Source: Opitutales bacterium
GTDB taxonomy: Bacteria > Verrucomicrobiota > Verrucomicrobiae > Opitutales > CAG-312
NCBI GenBank assembly: GCA_017623955.1
Contig: JAGAOA010000126.1
Span: forward strand, 1 to 8,108
Reading direction: 5' to 3'
DNA length: 8,108 nt
Made by a program: the position numbers and the translations under genes. Within the stretch, counting starts at the first letter, position 1, and every line of letters begins with the position of its first letter. Shown piece after piece: positions 1-5,765 of this stretch. A model generated the notes under the pieces. The model made no database searches. It was not told the origin of the DNA and saw only the letters and a list, made by a program, of their open reading frames with translations.

Positions 1-494
1 AAAATAAAACAATAGGTATTGGTGGCTCTGTAAGTGTATCGCAATTAGGGCTTTACGATTTATTATCGGAAAATAATACAGTGTACTGCCATTCGGTAGA
101 TAAATCTCAAAACGTATTAGAAAATGCGTCTTTGGCTGAAGTTTATATTAGTGGTGCAAATGCTATTGCCAAAACAGGTGAAATTGTAAATATTGATGGT
201 CGTGGTAATAGAGTTTCGTCAATTATATGGGGGGCTAATAGAAAAAAAGTGTACATTGTCAGTGGTACAAATAAGGTTGTACCTGAACTTCAAGATGCAA
301 TCTTTAGAGCAAAAAATGTTGCAGCACCTCAGAATGCTCGTCGCCTAAATTTAAAAACTCCGTGCGCGATAAAGGCGGACAAATGTTACAAGTGTAATAG
401 TCCAGAAAAAATTTGCAGAGTCTTAACTGTATTAGGATATCCGACTTCGGCTGAAACTCACGTTGTTTTGATTGATGAAAATCTCGGATACTAA
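1..494 (+). CDS. LUD-domain (LutC/DUF162-like) protein, 3' part
   Basis: This is the last 163 residues of a gene whose start lies left of the window. The frame is open from base 3, so a GTG at 81 is internal and not the start. The conserved C-terminal half of the LUD family is visible: GIGGSVSVSQLGL, then SGANAIAKTGEIVNIDGRGN, then NKVV, then RAKNVAAPQNARRLNLKTPC. These match stand-alone DUF162/LUD proteins, related to LutC of the lactate-oxidation LutABC system. A cysteine cluster, C-x2-C-x6-C (CYKCNSPEKIC), sits near the C terminus, as in many stand-alone members. Its role is not established; a metal or redox function is possible. No LutA or LutB gene is visible in the window, so a lactate role is not supported by context. 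The family assignment is firm; the biochemical function is unknown. Confidence 0.85.
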   Translation, partial: NKTIGIGGSVSVSQLGLYDLLSENNTVYCHSVDKSQNVLENASLAEVYISGANAIAKTGEIVNIDGRGNRVSSIIWGANRKKVYIVSGTNKVVPELQDAIFRAKNVAAPQNARRLNLKTPCAIKADKCYKCNSPEKICRVLTVLGYPTSAETHVVLIDENLGY

Positions 495-535
495 GCAAGT
501 TGCGCATTCTAATGCAAAAAAAATAAAAAAAAGAG

Positions 536-563
536 TTGCAAAAGATTTAAGTAATAGTTTAAT
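536..563 (+). promoter_or_regulatory. Candidate sigma70-type promoter for the small basic protein
   Basis: A -35-like TTGCAA (536-541) and a -10-like TTTAAT (558-563) are separated by 16 bases and lie 35 bases upstream of the ATG at 599. The -10 matches the consensus at five of six positions and the -35 at four. The surroundings are very AT-rich, so chance matches are easy. A dedicated promoter would fit a highly expressed, ribosome-linked product. Confidence 0.35.
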
Positions 564-585
564 AGCGTCTTTTATTGATTTTCAA

Positions 586-592
586 AAAGGAG
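586..592 (+). promoter_or_regulatory. Strong Shine-Dalgarno sequence fixing the start at 599
   Basis: AAAGGAG lies six bases before the ATG at 599. It excludes the upstream in-frame TTG at 575 as the start, because the motif would then lie inside the coding region. It is the strongest ribosome binding site in the window; most other genes here have none. Confidence 0.8.
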
Positions 593-598
593 TATTTT

Positions 599-757
599 AT
601 GTCACAGCACAACAGTTTTAAAAGTGGCGGATCGTCATCATCAAAGAAACGCAGTGTTCTCAAGCGTTTTGAACGTATCGATTTGCTCCGCAAACGCGGC
701 GCATTGAAGACAGTTACACGTGTGACAGGTTTGCCTAAGACAAAACCAGCTGAATAA
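599..757 (+). CDS. PVC-superphylum small basic protein (probably ribosome/nucleic-acid associated)
   Basis: The 52-residue product starts MSQHNSFKSGGSSSSKKRS and continues with VLKRFERIDLLRKRG and a VTGLPKTKP end. This is the pattern of the small basic protein found across Verrucomicrobia, Chlamydiae, Planctomycetes and Lentisphaerae (described in TIGR04137 as I recall): an MS.H.S.K start, an R.ERI..L...G core and a GLPK terminus. It is rich in Lys and Arg, and nucleic-acid or ribosome binding has been proposed for the family; the exact role is not known. The start is fixed by AAAGGAG six bases upstream. The gene looks monocistronic, with a candidate promoter before it and a hairpin terminator after it. 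Its codons (for example CTC CGC AAA CGC GGC) are richer in GC than those of its neighbours, which suggests strong expression. It is the best taxonomic marker in the window. Confidence 0.88.
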   Translation: MSQHNSFKSGGSSSSKKRSVLKRFERIDLLRKRGALKTVTRVTGLPKTKPAE

Positions 758-789
758 GTCGGTCTTTGTTACTATATTAAAGATATAAG

Positions 790-826
790 AAAAACGAGTT
801 CAGTTTTATGTGTTCTCGTTTTTTTT
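790..826 (+). terminator. Rho-independent terminator after the small basic protein
   Basis: AAAAACGAG (790-798) pairs perfectly with CTCGTTTTT (815-823), with a 16-base loop and a run of eight T ending at 826. It lies 33 bases after the stop codon and separates this gene from the polyprenyl synthase operon. Confidence 0.85.
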
Positions 827-876
827 GTTTTGTTATACGTTTTTTTTTATTGCTCTTGGGCGATAAACAATAAAAG

Positions 877-1869
877 ATGTTATCTGTTTTGAAGAAGGTA
901 AGTAACAGTCGAAATCCGTTTATGGAAGTATTAGAAGATATGCGTCCGATGTTTAGGTCGTTTGAACGGTATTTGGCTGGTCGAATTGTAAAGTTTTCTC
1001 CAGAAATTCGCAATGCGGCAAAAGAAGTAATTACTCCGAAAGGTAAGTATATTCGCCCGATGTTAGTTTTTTCTTCAGCGGTTGAGGACGCTCAAAAAGA
1101 TGATATCATACGCAGAGCTGCCATTGTGGAGTTGACTCATATTTCAACACTTGTACACGATGATGTCATTGATAATGCATCGGTGCGTCGCAATATGATA
1201 ACTCCAAATAGTAAGTATGGCGCACGCACTGCGATTCTATTAGGCGATGTGATATTTTCGCATATGATGTTGATGGCTTTTGATGATCCAAATGTAGAAG
1301 TGGCAAAGCAGACTGCCAAAAGCATAAGCATTATTTGTGAAGGTGAAATAAGTCAGACTCTTTCTGATAAGTCGGAAATTGTTTCTAGGAAAAAATATTA
1401 CGATATTGTTTATGGTAAAACAGCGGCTTTATTTGAATTGTCGTGCAAATTAGGTGCAATGTCGGGGAGTGCATCGCAGGAGTGGATTGATACTGCTTCT
1501 GAAGTCGGTAAGCAGTTAGGTATTGCATATCAGATTTACGATGATATTTGTGATTGGTTTATGTCGGAAGCTGACGCAGGAAAGACGCTCGGAACTGATT
1601 TGATTTCAGGAAAACAAACGTTTCCCCTCATAATGCTAATCGAAAAATTACCGAAGAGTAAGATCAAAAATTTTATTGAGAATTTACCTTGTTCTGATTT
1701 CGCACAAGTCCGCCAGATGATGCTAGATTACGGCGTTTTGAATGATTGTTCCAAAGAGTTCTTCCGCAGAATCTCTTTGGCTGAAAACAAATTAAAGTCT
1801 CATAGCAACTGTAATGCAAAGCTTTTAAAATGCTGTCAAGCTTTGCGTTCGTTGAATATTAGTTTTTAG
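877..1869 (+). CDS. Long-chain polyprenyl diphosphate synthase (IspB-like, trans-prenyltransferase)
   Basis: This enzyme extends allylic diphosphates with isopentenyl diphosphate to make all-trans polyprenyl diphosphates, typically the side chain of quinones. The product is 330 aa, the usual length. GKYIRP (residues 56-61) is the substrate-binding motif. The first Asp-rich motif is DDVID (95-99) and the second is DDICD (222-226), followed by the GKTLGTDL (235-242) and KQTFP signatures. Positions -5 and -4 before the first Asp motif are small (S90, T91) instead of aromatic, which in this family goes with long products (C35-C50) and not farnesyl. The chain length and final quinone cannot be read from the sequence. 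The ATG at 877 has no good Shine-Dalgarno; an internal Met at residue 16 has none either, so the longer form is kept. It is followed one base later by hemA, so the two are probably co-transcribed. I see no convincing promoter in 827-876. Confidence 0.9.
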   Translation: MLSVLKKVSNSRNPFMEVLEDMRPMFRSFERYLAGRIVKFSPEIRNAAKEVITPKGKYIRPMLVFSSAVEDAQKDDIIRRAAIVELTHISTLVHDDVIDNASVRRNMITPNSKYGARTAILLGDVIFSHMMLMAFDDPNVEVAKQTAKSISIICEGEISQTLSDKSEIVSRKKYYDIVYGKTAALFELSCKLGAMSGSASQEWIDTASEVGKQLGIAYQIYDDICDWFMSEADAGKTLGTDLISGKQTFPLIMLIEKLPKSKIKNFIENLPCSDFAQVRQMMLDYGVLNDCSKEFFRRISLAENKLKSHSNCNAKLLKCCQALRSLNISF

Positions 1870-1870
1870 T

Positions 1871-2866
1871 ATGAGCAGTTCGCAAGTGTTGTATCTTTGC
1901 GGAATTTCGCATGAAAATGCTAATGCGAGTGATATCGGTTTGTGTTCGGTTGCAAAAGATGATTGTGTTAAACGGCAAGATATCATTTTAGAAAAATACA
2001 AGGCAAGTGAGGTTGTTTTGCTGAGCACTTGCAATCGCGTAGAGTACTATTTTGTTGGGGAAGATTTGGATATTGAAAGTTTTAAACTAGATTTTTTTGG
2101 GGAATTAGCATCGTTGTGTTATGTAAAGAAAAACAAAGAGGTGATTTCGCATTTATTTGAAGTAGCTTCTGGATTGAGATCTCAGATGACGGGCGAAACT
2201 GAAATTTTTGGACAGGTTAAAGCAGCATATTCTATGTCGTTCAATTGTCATCACTGTGGTGCAATATTAAATTCTGTTTTTCAAAAAGCATCGCAAGTGG
2301 GGAAATGGATTCGCACAAATACAGAGATTGGTCATGGAAAGATAAGTATAGGTAGTGTAAGTGCAGAACTTGCTTTGCAAATTTTTGAAGATATCTCAAA
2401 GGCTAAGATTTTGTTGATTGGCTCTGGAGAAGCTGGAAAGTTGATTGCAGATGCTTTGTTTGTGCGTGGGGCAAAAGATATAACAATAGTGTCGCGTACT
2501 CGTGAAAATTCTGATAAACTCGCAACAGAAATAGGTGTAAAAAGTGCAGATTTAAACGATGGCTTAGCTCAACTTGGATTATTCGATATTATAGTATGTG
2601 CAAGTTCGGCAGGCGAACTAATTAGTTTTGATATGGTAAAAAACTCTATGAAAAAACGTGTGTCGCCAATGTTCTTAATAGATTTGTCTGTCCCTAAAAA
2701 TATAGACGAGACTTGTGCTGATTTAGACGATGTGTATTTGTATGATATGAAAAATCTATCCGAGATTGCTTCGTCGAATATGAGTTTGCGTAAAGGCGAA
2801 ATTTTACGCGCTCAAACAATCATTGATGTAAAAGCAAATTCACTAGTTGAAAAACTACATTTATAA
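1871..2866 (+). CDS. hemA: Glutamyl-tRNA reductase, short form
   Basis: This enzyme reduces glutamyl-tRNA(Glu) with NADPH to glutamate-1-semialdehyde, the first committed step of C5-pathway tetrapyrrole synthesis. The catalytic Cys is C54 in LSTCNRVE (51-58), and the signature GETEIFGQVKAAY (108-120) is clear. A Rossmann NADPH domain follows with GSGEAGK (184-190), then DLSVPKNID (271-279) and YDMKNL (291-296). At 331 aa it lacks most of the C-terminal dimerisation domain of the roughly 420-aa E. coli type, stopping soon after the start of the long spinal helix. Chlamydial HemA is about the same length, so this looks like a lineage trait and not damage. The ATG lies one base after the upstream TAG with no Shine-Dalgarno, suggesting translational coupling. 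A hairpin terminator starts at the stop codon. Confidence 0.93.
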   Translation: MSSSQVLYLCGISHENANASDIGLCSVAKDDCVKRQDIILEKYKASEVVLLSTCNRVEYYFVGEDLDIESFKLDFFGELASLCYVKKNKEVISHLFEVASGLRSQMTGETEIFGQVKAAYSMSFNCHHCGAILNSVFQKASQVGKWIRTNTEIGHGKISIGSVSAELALQIFEDISKAKILLIGSGEAGKLIADALFVRGAKDITIVSRTRENSDKLATEIGVKSADLNDGLAQLGLFDIIVCASSAGELISFDMVKNSMKKRVSPMFLIDLSVPKNIDETCADLDDVYLYDMKNLSEIASSNMSLRKGEILRAQTIIDVKANSLVEKLHL

Positions 2867-2897
2867 AAAGAACCGATTTTTTATAATCGGCTCTTTT
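2866..2897. terminator. Bidirectional terminator between convergent genes
   Basis: CCGATT (2873-2878) pairs with AATCGG (2885-2890) around a six-base loop. After one A/C mismatch the stem continues with six more pairs (2866-2871 with 2892-2897). T-rich tails lie on both strands. It begins at the last base of hemA and ends eight bases from the stop of the minus-strand acyltransferase, so it probably serves both. Confidence 0.82.
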
Positions 2898-2904
2898 ATT
2901 TTGT

Positions 2905-3969
2905 TTAAACTTTTAGGAATGTTTTTGTTTTGTACATCGTATATAATACTGCAAAAATTAAAACACATTGTATCGGCGTGTATAATTCTACAATTATAGT
3001 TGGTAAATTTTTTTCAAAACTTGCTGGAAATACATAAATTTTTGTCAACGAATACAACATATAAGCTACTATGGCGTTCATTCCATATATTTTCAGCCAA
3101 TTTAAGCCTTTGCTGAAATTAAACACATCGATAATCAAATAGAATACAGCCATCAAAAGTACGCACCAGCCACCGCTCCAAAGAGTGAATGAACTGTTCC
3201 ATATCTTTTTGATAATTGGCATTTGAAAACTTAGTAAGTAGCCAGTTGCTAAAAGTATCAACGCAAATACAAACATAGATGTTGCATTTGATATTTTTGT
3301 GTTTTGTCTTCGCATAATGTGTCCGCAGAAAACTCCAGGCATTACTGTGACTCCAAAATTCAAAGAACTAAGAACCCATGTATATTCACTCGATACAGAA
3401 CGGAATTTACCAAGAACTATTGCATCGACATAATAAGCAAAATTACCTTTCGGAGTGCAATCTCCACAGAATGTAAGAAGAACCCAATATAGTACGAAGA
3501 TTGCAAGTGTTGCAATTATTTGTCCTCTGATTTTAAAATTTAAAAGAAAAATTGATGAGATTAGATAACCAACCGCAATAGCTTGTAGTGTATTTGAATA
3601 AAAATGCAATATGGAAATATCGAATGTTTGCCAGAAATTTGCTGTTAGCAAATTACCTTGAACTAACATCCCAAAAAAGAATAACATCAATACTCTACGA
3701 AAGATTCTAATATATGTACCACTTCCGTTGTATTTTGCAAAAGAAAATGGCATTGCGGCTCCTGCCATAAACATAAATAAAGGCATTATGATATCCCAAA
3801 ACGCAAAGCCTTCCCATTTTACGTGATGAAATTGTGTTTCTATGTACACTGGTATGCACGCATATTTTTGTGATGCCCATTTCAATAGTGGTCCAAAACA
3901 TACTAAAACAAAAATATCGAAGCCTCTAAGTATATCTAGCGAATTGAGTCGTTGATTTAAATTTTTCAT
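2905..3969 (-). CDS. Membrane acyltransferase, DUF5009 / HGSNAT (NagX-like) family
   Basis: This is a 354-aa integral membrane protein with about ten hydrophobic segments. The start RLNSLDILRGFDIF (7-20) is the family entry motif. HVKWEGFAFWDIIMPLFMFMAG (49-70, in two parts HVKWEG and FWDIIMPLFMF) matches the conserved H..W.G....D...P.F.F block, with H48/H49 as the candidate catalytic histidines. Other family landmarks are LQAIAVGYL (128-136), MPGVFCGH (210-217), KKIWNSSFTLWSGG (254-267) and GMNAIVAYM (296-304). The human relative, HGSNAT, uses acetyl-CoA to N-acetylate glucosamine on the other side of a membrane; bacterial NagX-like members often sit with amino-sugar genes. It is divergent from the GntR regulator and close to the sialate lyase operon, so a role in amino-sugar or glycan modification is a reasonable inference. 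No Shine-Dalgarno precedes the ATG. The substrate is unknown. Confidence 0.82.
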   Translation of the reverse strand: MKNLNQRLNSLDILRGFDIFVLVCFGPLLKWASQKYACIPVYIETQFHHVKWEGFAFWDIIMPLFMFMAGAAMPFSFAKYNGSGTYIRIFRRVLMLFFFGMLVQGNLLTANFWQTFDISILHFYSNTLQAIAVGYLISSIFLLNFKIRGQIIATLAIFVLYWVLLTFCGDCTPKGNFAYYVDAIVLGKFRSVSSEYTWVLSSLNFGVTVMPGVFCGHIMRRQNTKISNATSMFVFALILLATGYLLSFQMPIIKKIWNSSFTLWSGGWCVLLMAVFYLIIDVFNFSKGLNWLKIYGMNAIVAYMLYSLTKIYVFPASFEKNLPTIIVELYTPIQCVLIFAVLYTMYKTKTFLKV

Positions 3970-3995
3970 ACTAATAATTTTATTGGTGTTGGCGT

Positions 3996-4023
3996 ATTCT
4001 ATATTGAAATAGGATGTTGTAAA
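3996..4023 (-). promoter_or_regulatory. Candidate promoter for the DUF5009 acyltransferase
   Basis: Read on the minus strand, TTTACA (4023-4018) and TAGAAT (4001-3996) are separated by 16 bases. Each matches the sigma70 consensus at five of six positions. The -10 lies about 26 bases before the ATG at 3969, giving a leader of roughly 20 bases. Confidence 0.4.
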
Positions 4024-4031
4024 GAAATTTT

Positions 4032-4051
4032 TAGCTTAACAGTTAAGGCTA
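4032..4051. repeat. Imperfect palindrome in the divergent acyltransferase/gntR intergenic region
   Basis: TAGCTTAAC (4032-4040) and GTTAAGGCTA (4042-4051) are inverted around one base; the right arm has one extra G. It lies just upstream of the candidate minus-strand promoter and about 60 bases before gntR. It could be an operator for a regulator acting on either gene, but its sequence differs from the repeats ahead of the lyase gene, so the GntR protein is not an obvious ligand. Confidence 0.35.
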
Positions 4052-4110
4052 TATACTTATTATCAATAAAAATCTTGTTTTTTTGGTATGTACATCTATT
4101 TTTAAAATAA

Positions 4111-4722
4111 ATGAAATCTAAAAATACAACGCTTGCACAACGCGCATATGACTCGATTTTTGAAATGTTATTGCATAAAAAAATAAAACCTACTGAAATA
4201 ATAAAGCGTCGAGATATTGCGGCACATTTGAATATGAGTTTGGCTCCTGTTGCAGAAGCAATGCAACGCCTTGAAAGTGATGGTTTTCTAATTACAAAAC
4301 CGCGTAGTGAAACAACTGTTGTTGGTGTAGATGAATCTTCAGTTAGAAATTTATGCGTGTTACGAGTAGCGATAGAAGCTCAGGCTGCGAGAATGTATGC
4401 ATCTAAGATTTCTGATGAGGATTTTAAAAAATTAATGGTGCTTGCAAAAAAAATTGATAGCATTAATTCTGAAAAAATCAACTGGAATGCAGAGATAAGT
4501 TTTCATTCCGCTTTAGTCGATCTTGCTAAATGTCAGCCATTGAGTGCAACATTTGATAGAGTAATGAAACGCAACTTATTTTATTCTGTATGTAGCGTAT
4601 TCCCTAAAAATAGAAAAGCCTCGCATGTAAAATTGTTAAATGCTCTTCAGAAGGCTACGGCAGATGAAGCCGAAAAATTGGTGCGCAATCACATATCAGA
4701 GCGAATTAGTTTAGAAGTATAA
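4111..4722 (+). CDS. GntR-family transcriptional regulator, FadR/FCD type
   Basis: This 203-aa protein has an N-terminal winged helix-turn-helix (about residues 8-70) and a C-terminal FCD ligand domain (about 76-198). In the DNA-binding part, LAQRAYDSIFEML leads to RRDIAAHLNMSLAPVAEAMQ and RLESDGFL. The usual PVREAL of the recognition helix is PVAEAM here, so a commonly conserved Arg is missing. In the FCD domain the metal-binding set appears as E128, H132 (EISFH), H172 (SHVKLLNAL) and H194 (RNHI); the first ligand is usually Asp. FCD regulators bind carboxylate or sugar-acid effectors and usually repress neighbouring catabolic genes. The gene ends 121 bases before the lyase operon, whose upstream region has palindromic repeats, so that operon is the likely target. 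There is no Shine-Dalgarno, and no clear terminator follows. Sialic acid or a breakdown product as effector is inference. Confidence 0.87.
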   Translation: MKSKNTTLAQRAYDSIFEMLLHKKIKPTEIIKRRDIAAHLNMSLAPVAEAMQRLESDGFLITKPRSETTVVGVDESSVRNLCVLRVAIEAQAARMYASKISDEDFKKLMVLAKKIDSINSEKINWNAEISFHSALVDLAKCQPLSATFDRVMKRNLFYSVCSVFPKNRKASHVKLLNALQKATADEAEKLVRNHISERISLEV

Positions 4723-4769
4723 TTTTATTGAATGAAAAATAAGATAGTGCGTTTTTCTGTATAAAAAAC

Positions 4770-4795
4770 TTGACAGATATATCAGATGATATTTT
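4770..4795 (+). promoter_or_regulatory. Candidate promoter of the lyase operon
   Basis: A perfect consensus -35 hexamer, TTGACA (4770-4775), sits in the 121-base gap between gntR and the lyase gene. The -10 is unclear: TATTTT (4790-4795) gives a spacer of only 14 bases, and nothing better is found at 16-18 bases. The first operator-like repeat begins at the base after the -35, so a bound regulator would block polymerase. Confidence 0.4.
4776..4789. promoter_or_regulatory. Operator-like repeat, copy 1
   Basis: GATATATCAGATGA here is repeated exactly at 4810-4823, 34 bases downstream, about three helical turns. This copy has only half of the palindrome seen in copy 2. It directly follows the TTGACA -35 box. 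The likely binder is the GntR/FCD protein encoded just upstream; this is inferred from position and symmetry. Confidence 0.55.
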
Positions 4796-4805
4796 TCTTG
4801 TTTTT

Positions 4806-4823
4806 ATCTGATATATCAGATGA
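4806..4823. promoter_or_regulatory. Operator-like palindrome, copy 2
   Basis: ATCTGATATATCAGAT (4806-4821) is a perfect 16-bp palindrome, and its right part belongs to the 14-bp direct repeat shared with 4776-4789. A symmetric site with an AT-rich centre is the kind bound by dimers of FCD-type GntR regulators such as UxuR and ExuR. It ends 20 bases before the lyase start codon. It is the most symmetrical site in the window. Confidence 0.62.
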
Positions 4824-4843
4824 GGTGAAAAATCAATTTATAT

Positions 4844-5764
4844 ATGGAAAAAATTACAGGACTTATAGACGCACCTTATACACCATTTACAGATGGTGGT
4901 AACTTAAACTTAGGTATAATCGGCAGATACGTCGAAATGCTAGTAAACAATGGTATGAAAGGAGCCTTTGTAAATGGTTCGACTGGCGAGGGTTGCAATC
5001 TTACCGATTCAGAGAGAATGCAAATAGCTGAAGAGTGGATTAAGGTTGCTCCCAAAGATTTTAAAGTTATAATACACGTAGGAACTTGTTCCTTGGAGTC
5101 GGCTTGCATTCTAGCTAAACACGCACAAGATATTGGTGCTTGGGGGGTAGGAGCTATGCCAGCTGCATTCCCGAATATTACTTCGGCTAAAATTCTTGCA
5201 AAATACTGTCAAAAAATATGTCAGAGTTGCGATAAAATTCCATTTTATTACTATCATATGCCTGTATTTAGCAAGACGTTCGTTTCTATGGTAGATTTGT
5301 TGACAGAAATTGAGAAATTAGGCGTTGAAAATTTTGCAGGTATAAAGTTTACCGATGAACATCTATATGAATACAATCAGTGTAGGCTGTTTGCTAATGG
5401 CAAATATGATATTTTACATGGACAAGATGAGACTGCTCTTTGTAGTCTTGTTCAAGGCGGGGCAGAAGGATGTATTTGTGGTACGACAAACTATAATGGG
5501 CGTGTTCAAAATGAAATTATCAATGCTTGGAAAAATGGAGATTTAAAACGTGCCAATGAAATGCAAAATTATTCGCAAGAGGTAATAAATATAATTTGTA
5601 AATATCGCGGTAATATCGTTGGGGGAAAGCGAATAATGAAACTTATTGGTCTTGATTTGGGGCCAAATCGATTGCCTTTTGAAAACCTTACAGACGAAGA
5701 GGAACAATTGTTAAAGTCAGATTTACAAGCAATAGACTTTTTCAATAAATGCAATAAAGTTTAA
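4844..5764 (+). CDS. nanA: N-acetylneuraminate lyase (sialic acid aldolase)
   Basis: This class I aldolase splits N-acetylneuraminate into N-acetylmannosamine and pyruvate in the cytoplasm, the first step of sialic acid catabolism. The 306-aa length is typical of the DHDPS/NAL superfamily. The carboxylate-binding GSTGEG lies at 45-50, the catalytic Tyr is Y137 in YYYHMP (135-140), and the Schiff-base Lys is K168 in GIKFTD (166-171). YYYH.P and GIKFT separate true sialate lyases from dihydrodipicolinate synthases. The start at 4844 has no close Shine-Dalgarno; an AGGTG at 4823-4827 is 16 bases away. It leads an operon with an MFS transporter (one-base gap) and a metallophosphoesterase, and is preceded by operator-like repeats and a GntR gene. 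A related 2-keto acid aldolase is a less likely alternative. Confidence 0.9.
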   Translation: MEKITGLIDAPYTPFTDGGNLNLGIIGRYVEMLVNNGMKGAFVNGSTGEGCNLTDSERMQIAEEWIKVAPKDFKVIIHVGTCSLESACILAKHAQDIGAWGVGAMPAAFPNITSAKILAKYCQKICQSCDKIPFYYYHMPVFSKTFVSMVDLLTEIEKLGVENFAGIKFTDEHLYEYNQCRLFANGKYDILHGQDETALCSLVQGGAEGCICGTTNYNGRVQNEIINAWKNGDLKRANEMQNYSQEVINIICKYRGNIVGGKRIMKLIGLDLGPNRLPFENLTDEEEQLLKSDLQAIDFFNKCNKV

Positions 5765-5765
5765 A

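Noticed and set aside
81..83. GTG as the start of the LUD-domain gene.
   Set aside because: The frame is open back to base 3 and the upstream residues match the LUD domain, so the true start is outside the window.
575..577. TTG as an earlier start for the small basic protein.
   Set aside because: A perfect ribosome site sits between it and the ATG at 599, and family members begin with MS.H.S.
475..621. A 48-codon Lys-rich reading frame from an ATG inside the LUD gene end to inside the small basic protein gene.
   Set aside because: It overlaps both genes, covers the ribosome binding site of the second, has no ribosome site of its own, and its Lys content follows from A-runs.
827..876. A promoter for the polyprenyl synthase operon.
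   Set aside because: One must exist because a terminator lies upstream, but no hexamer pair with acceptable spacing was convincing among the T-runs.
777..1013. A 78-codon minus-strand reading frame over the terminator and the polyprenyl synthase start.
   Set aside because: It spans a terminator and a real gene start and has a poly-Lys/Phe composition from the T and A runs.
4734..4758. GAAAAA and TTTTTC after gntR as a terminator.
   Set aside because: The stem would be nearly all A-T with no GC core, so it would be too weak; gntR may read through into the lyase operon.
4823..4827. AGGTG as ribosome binding site of the lyase gene.
   Set aside because: It is 16 bases from the ATG, too far for normal use, and it overlaps the operator repeat.
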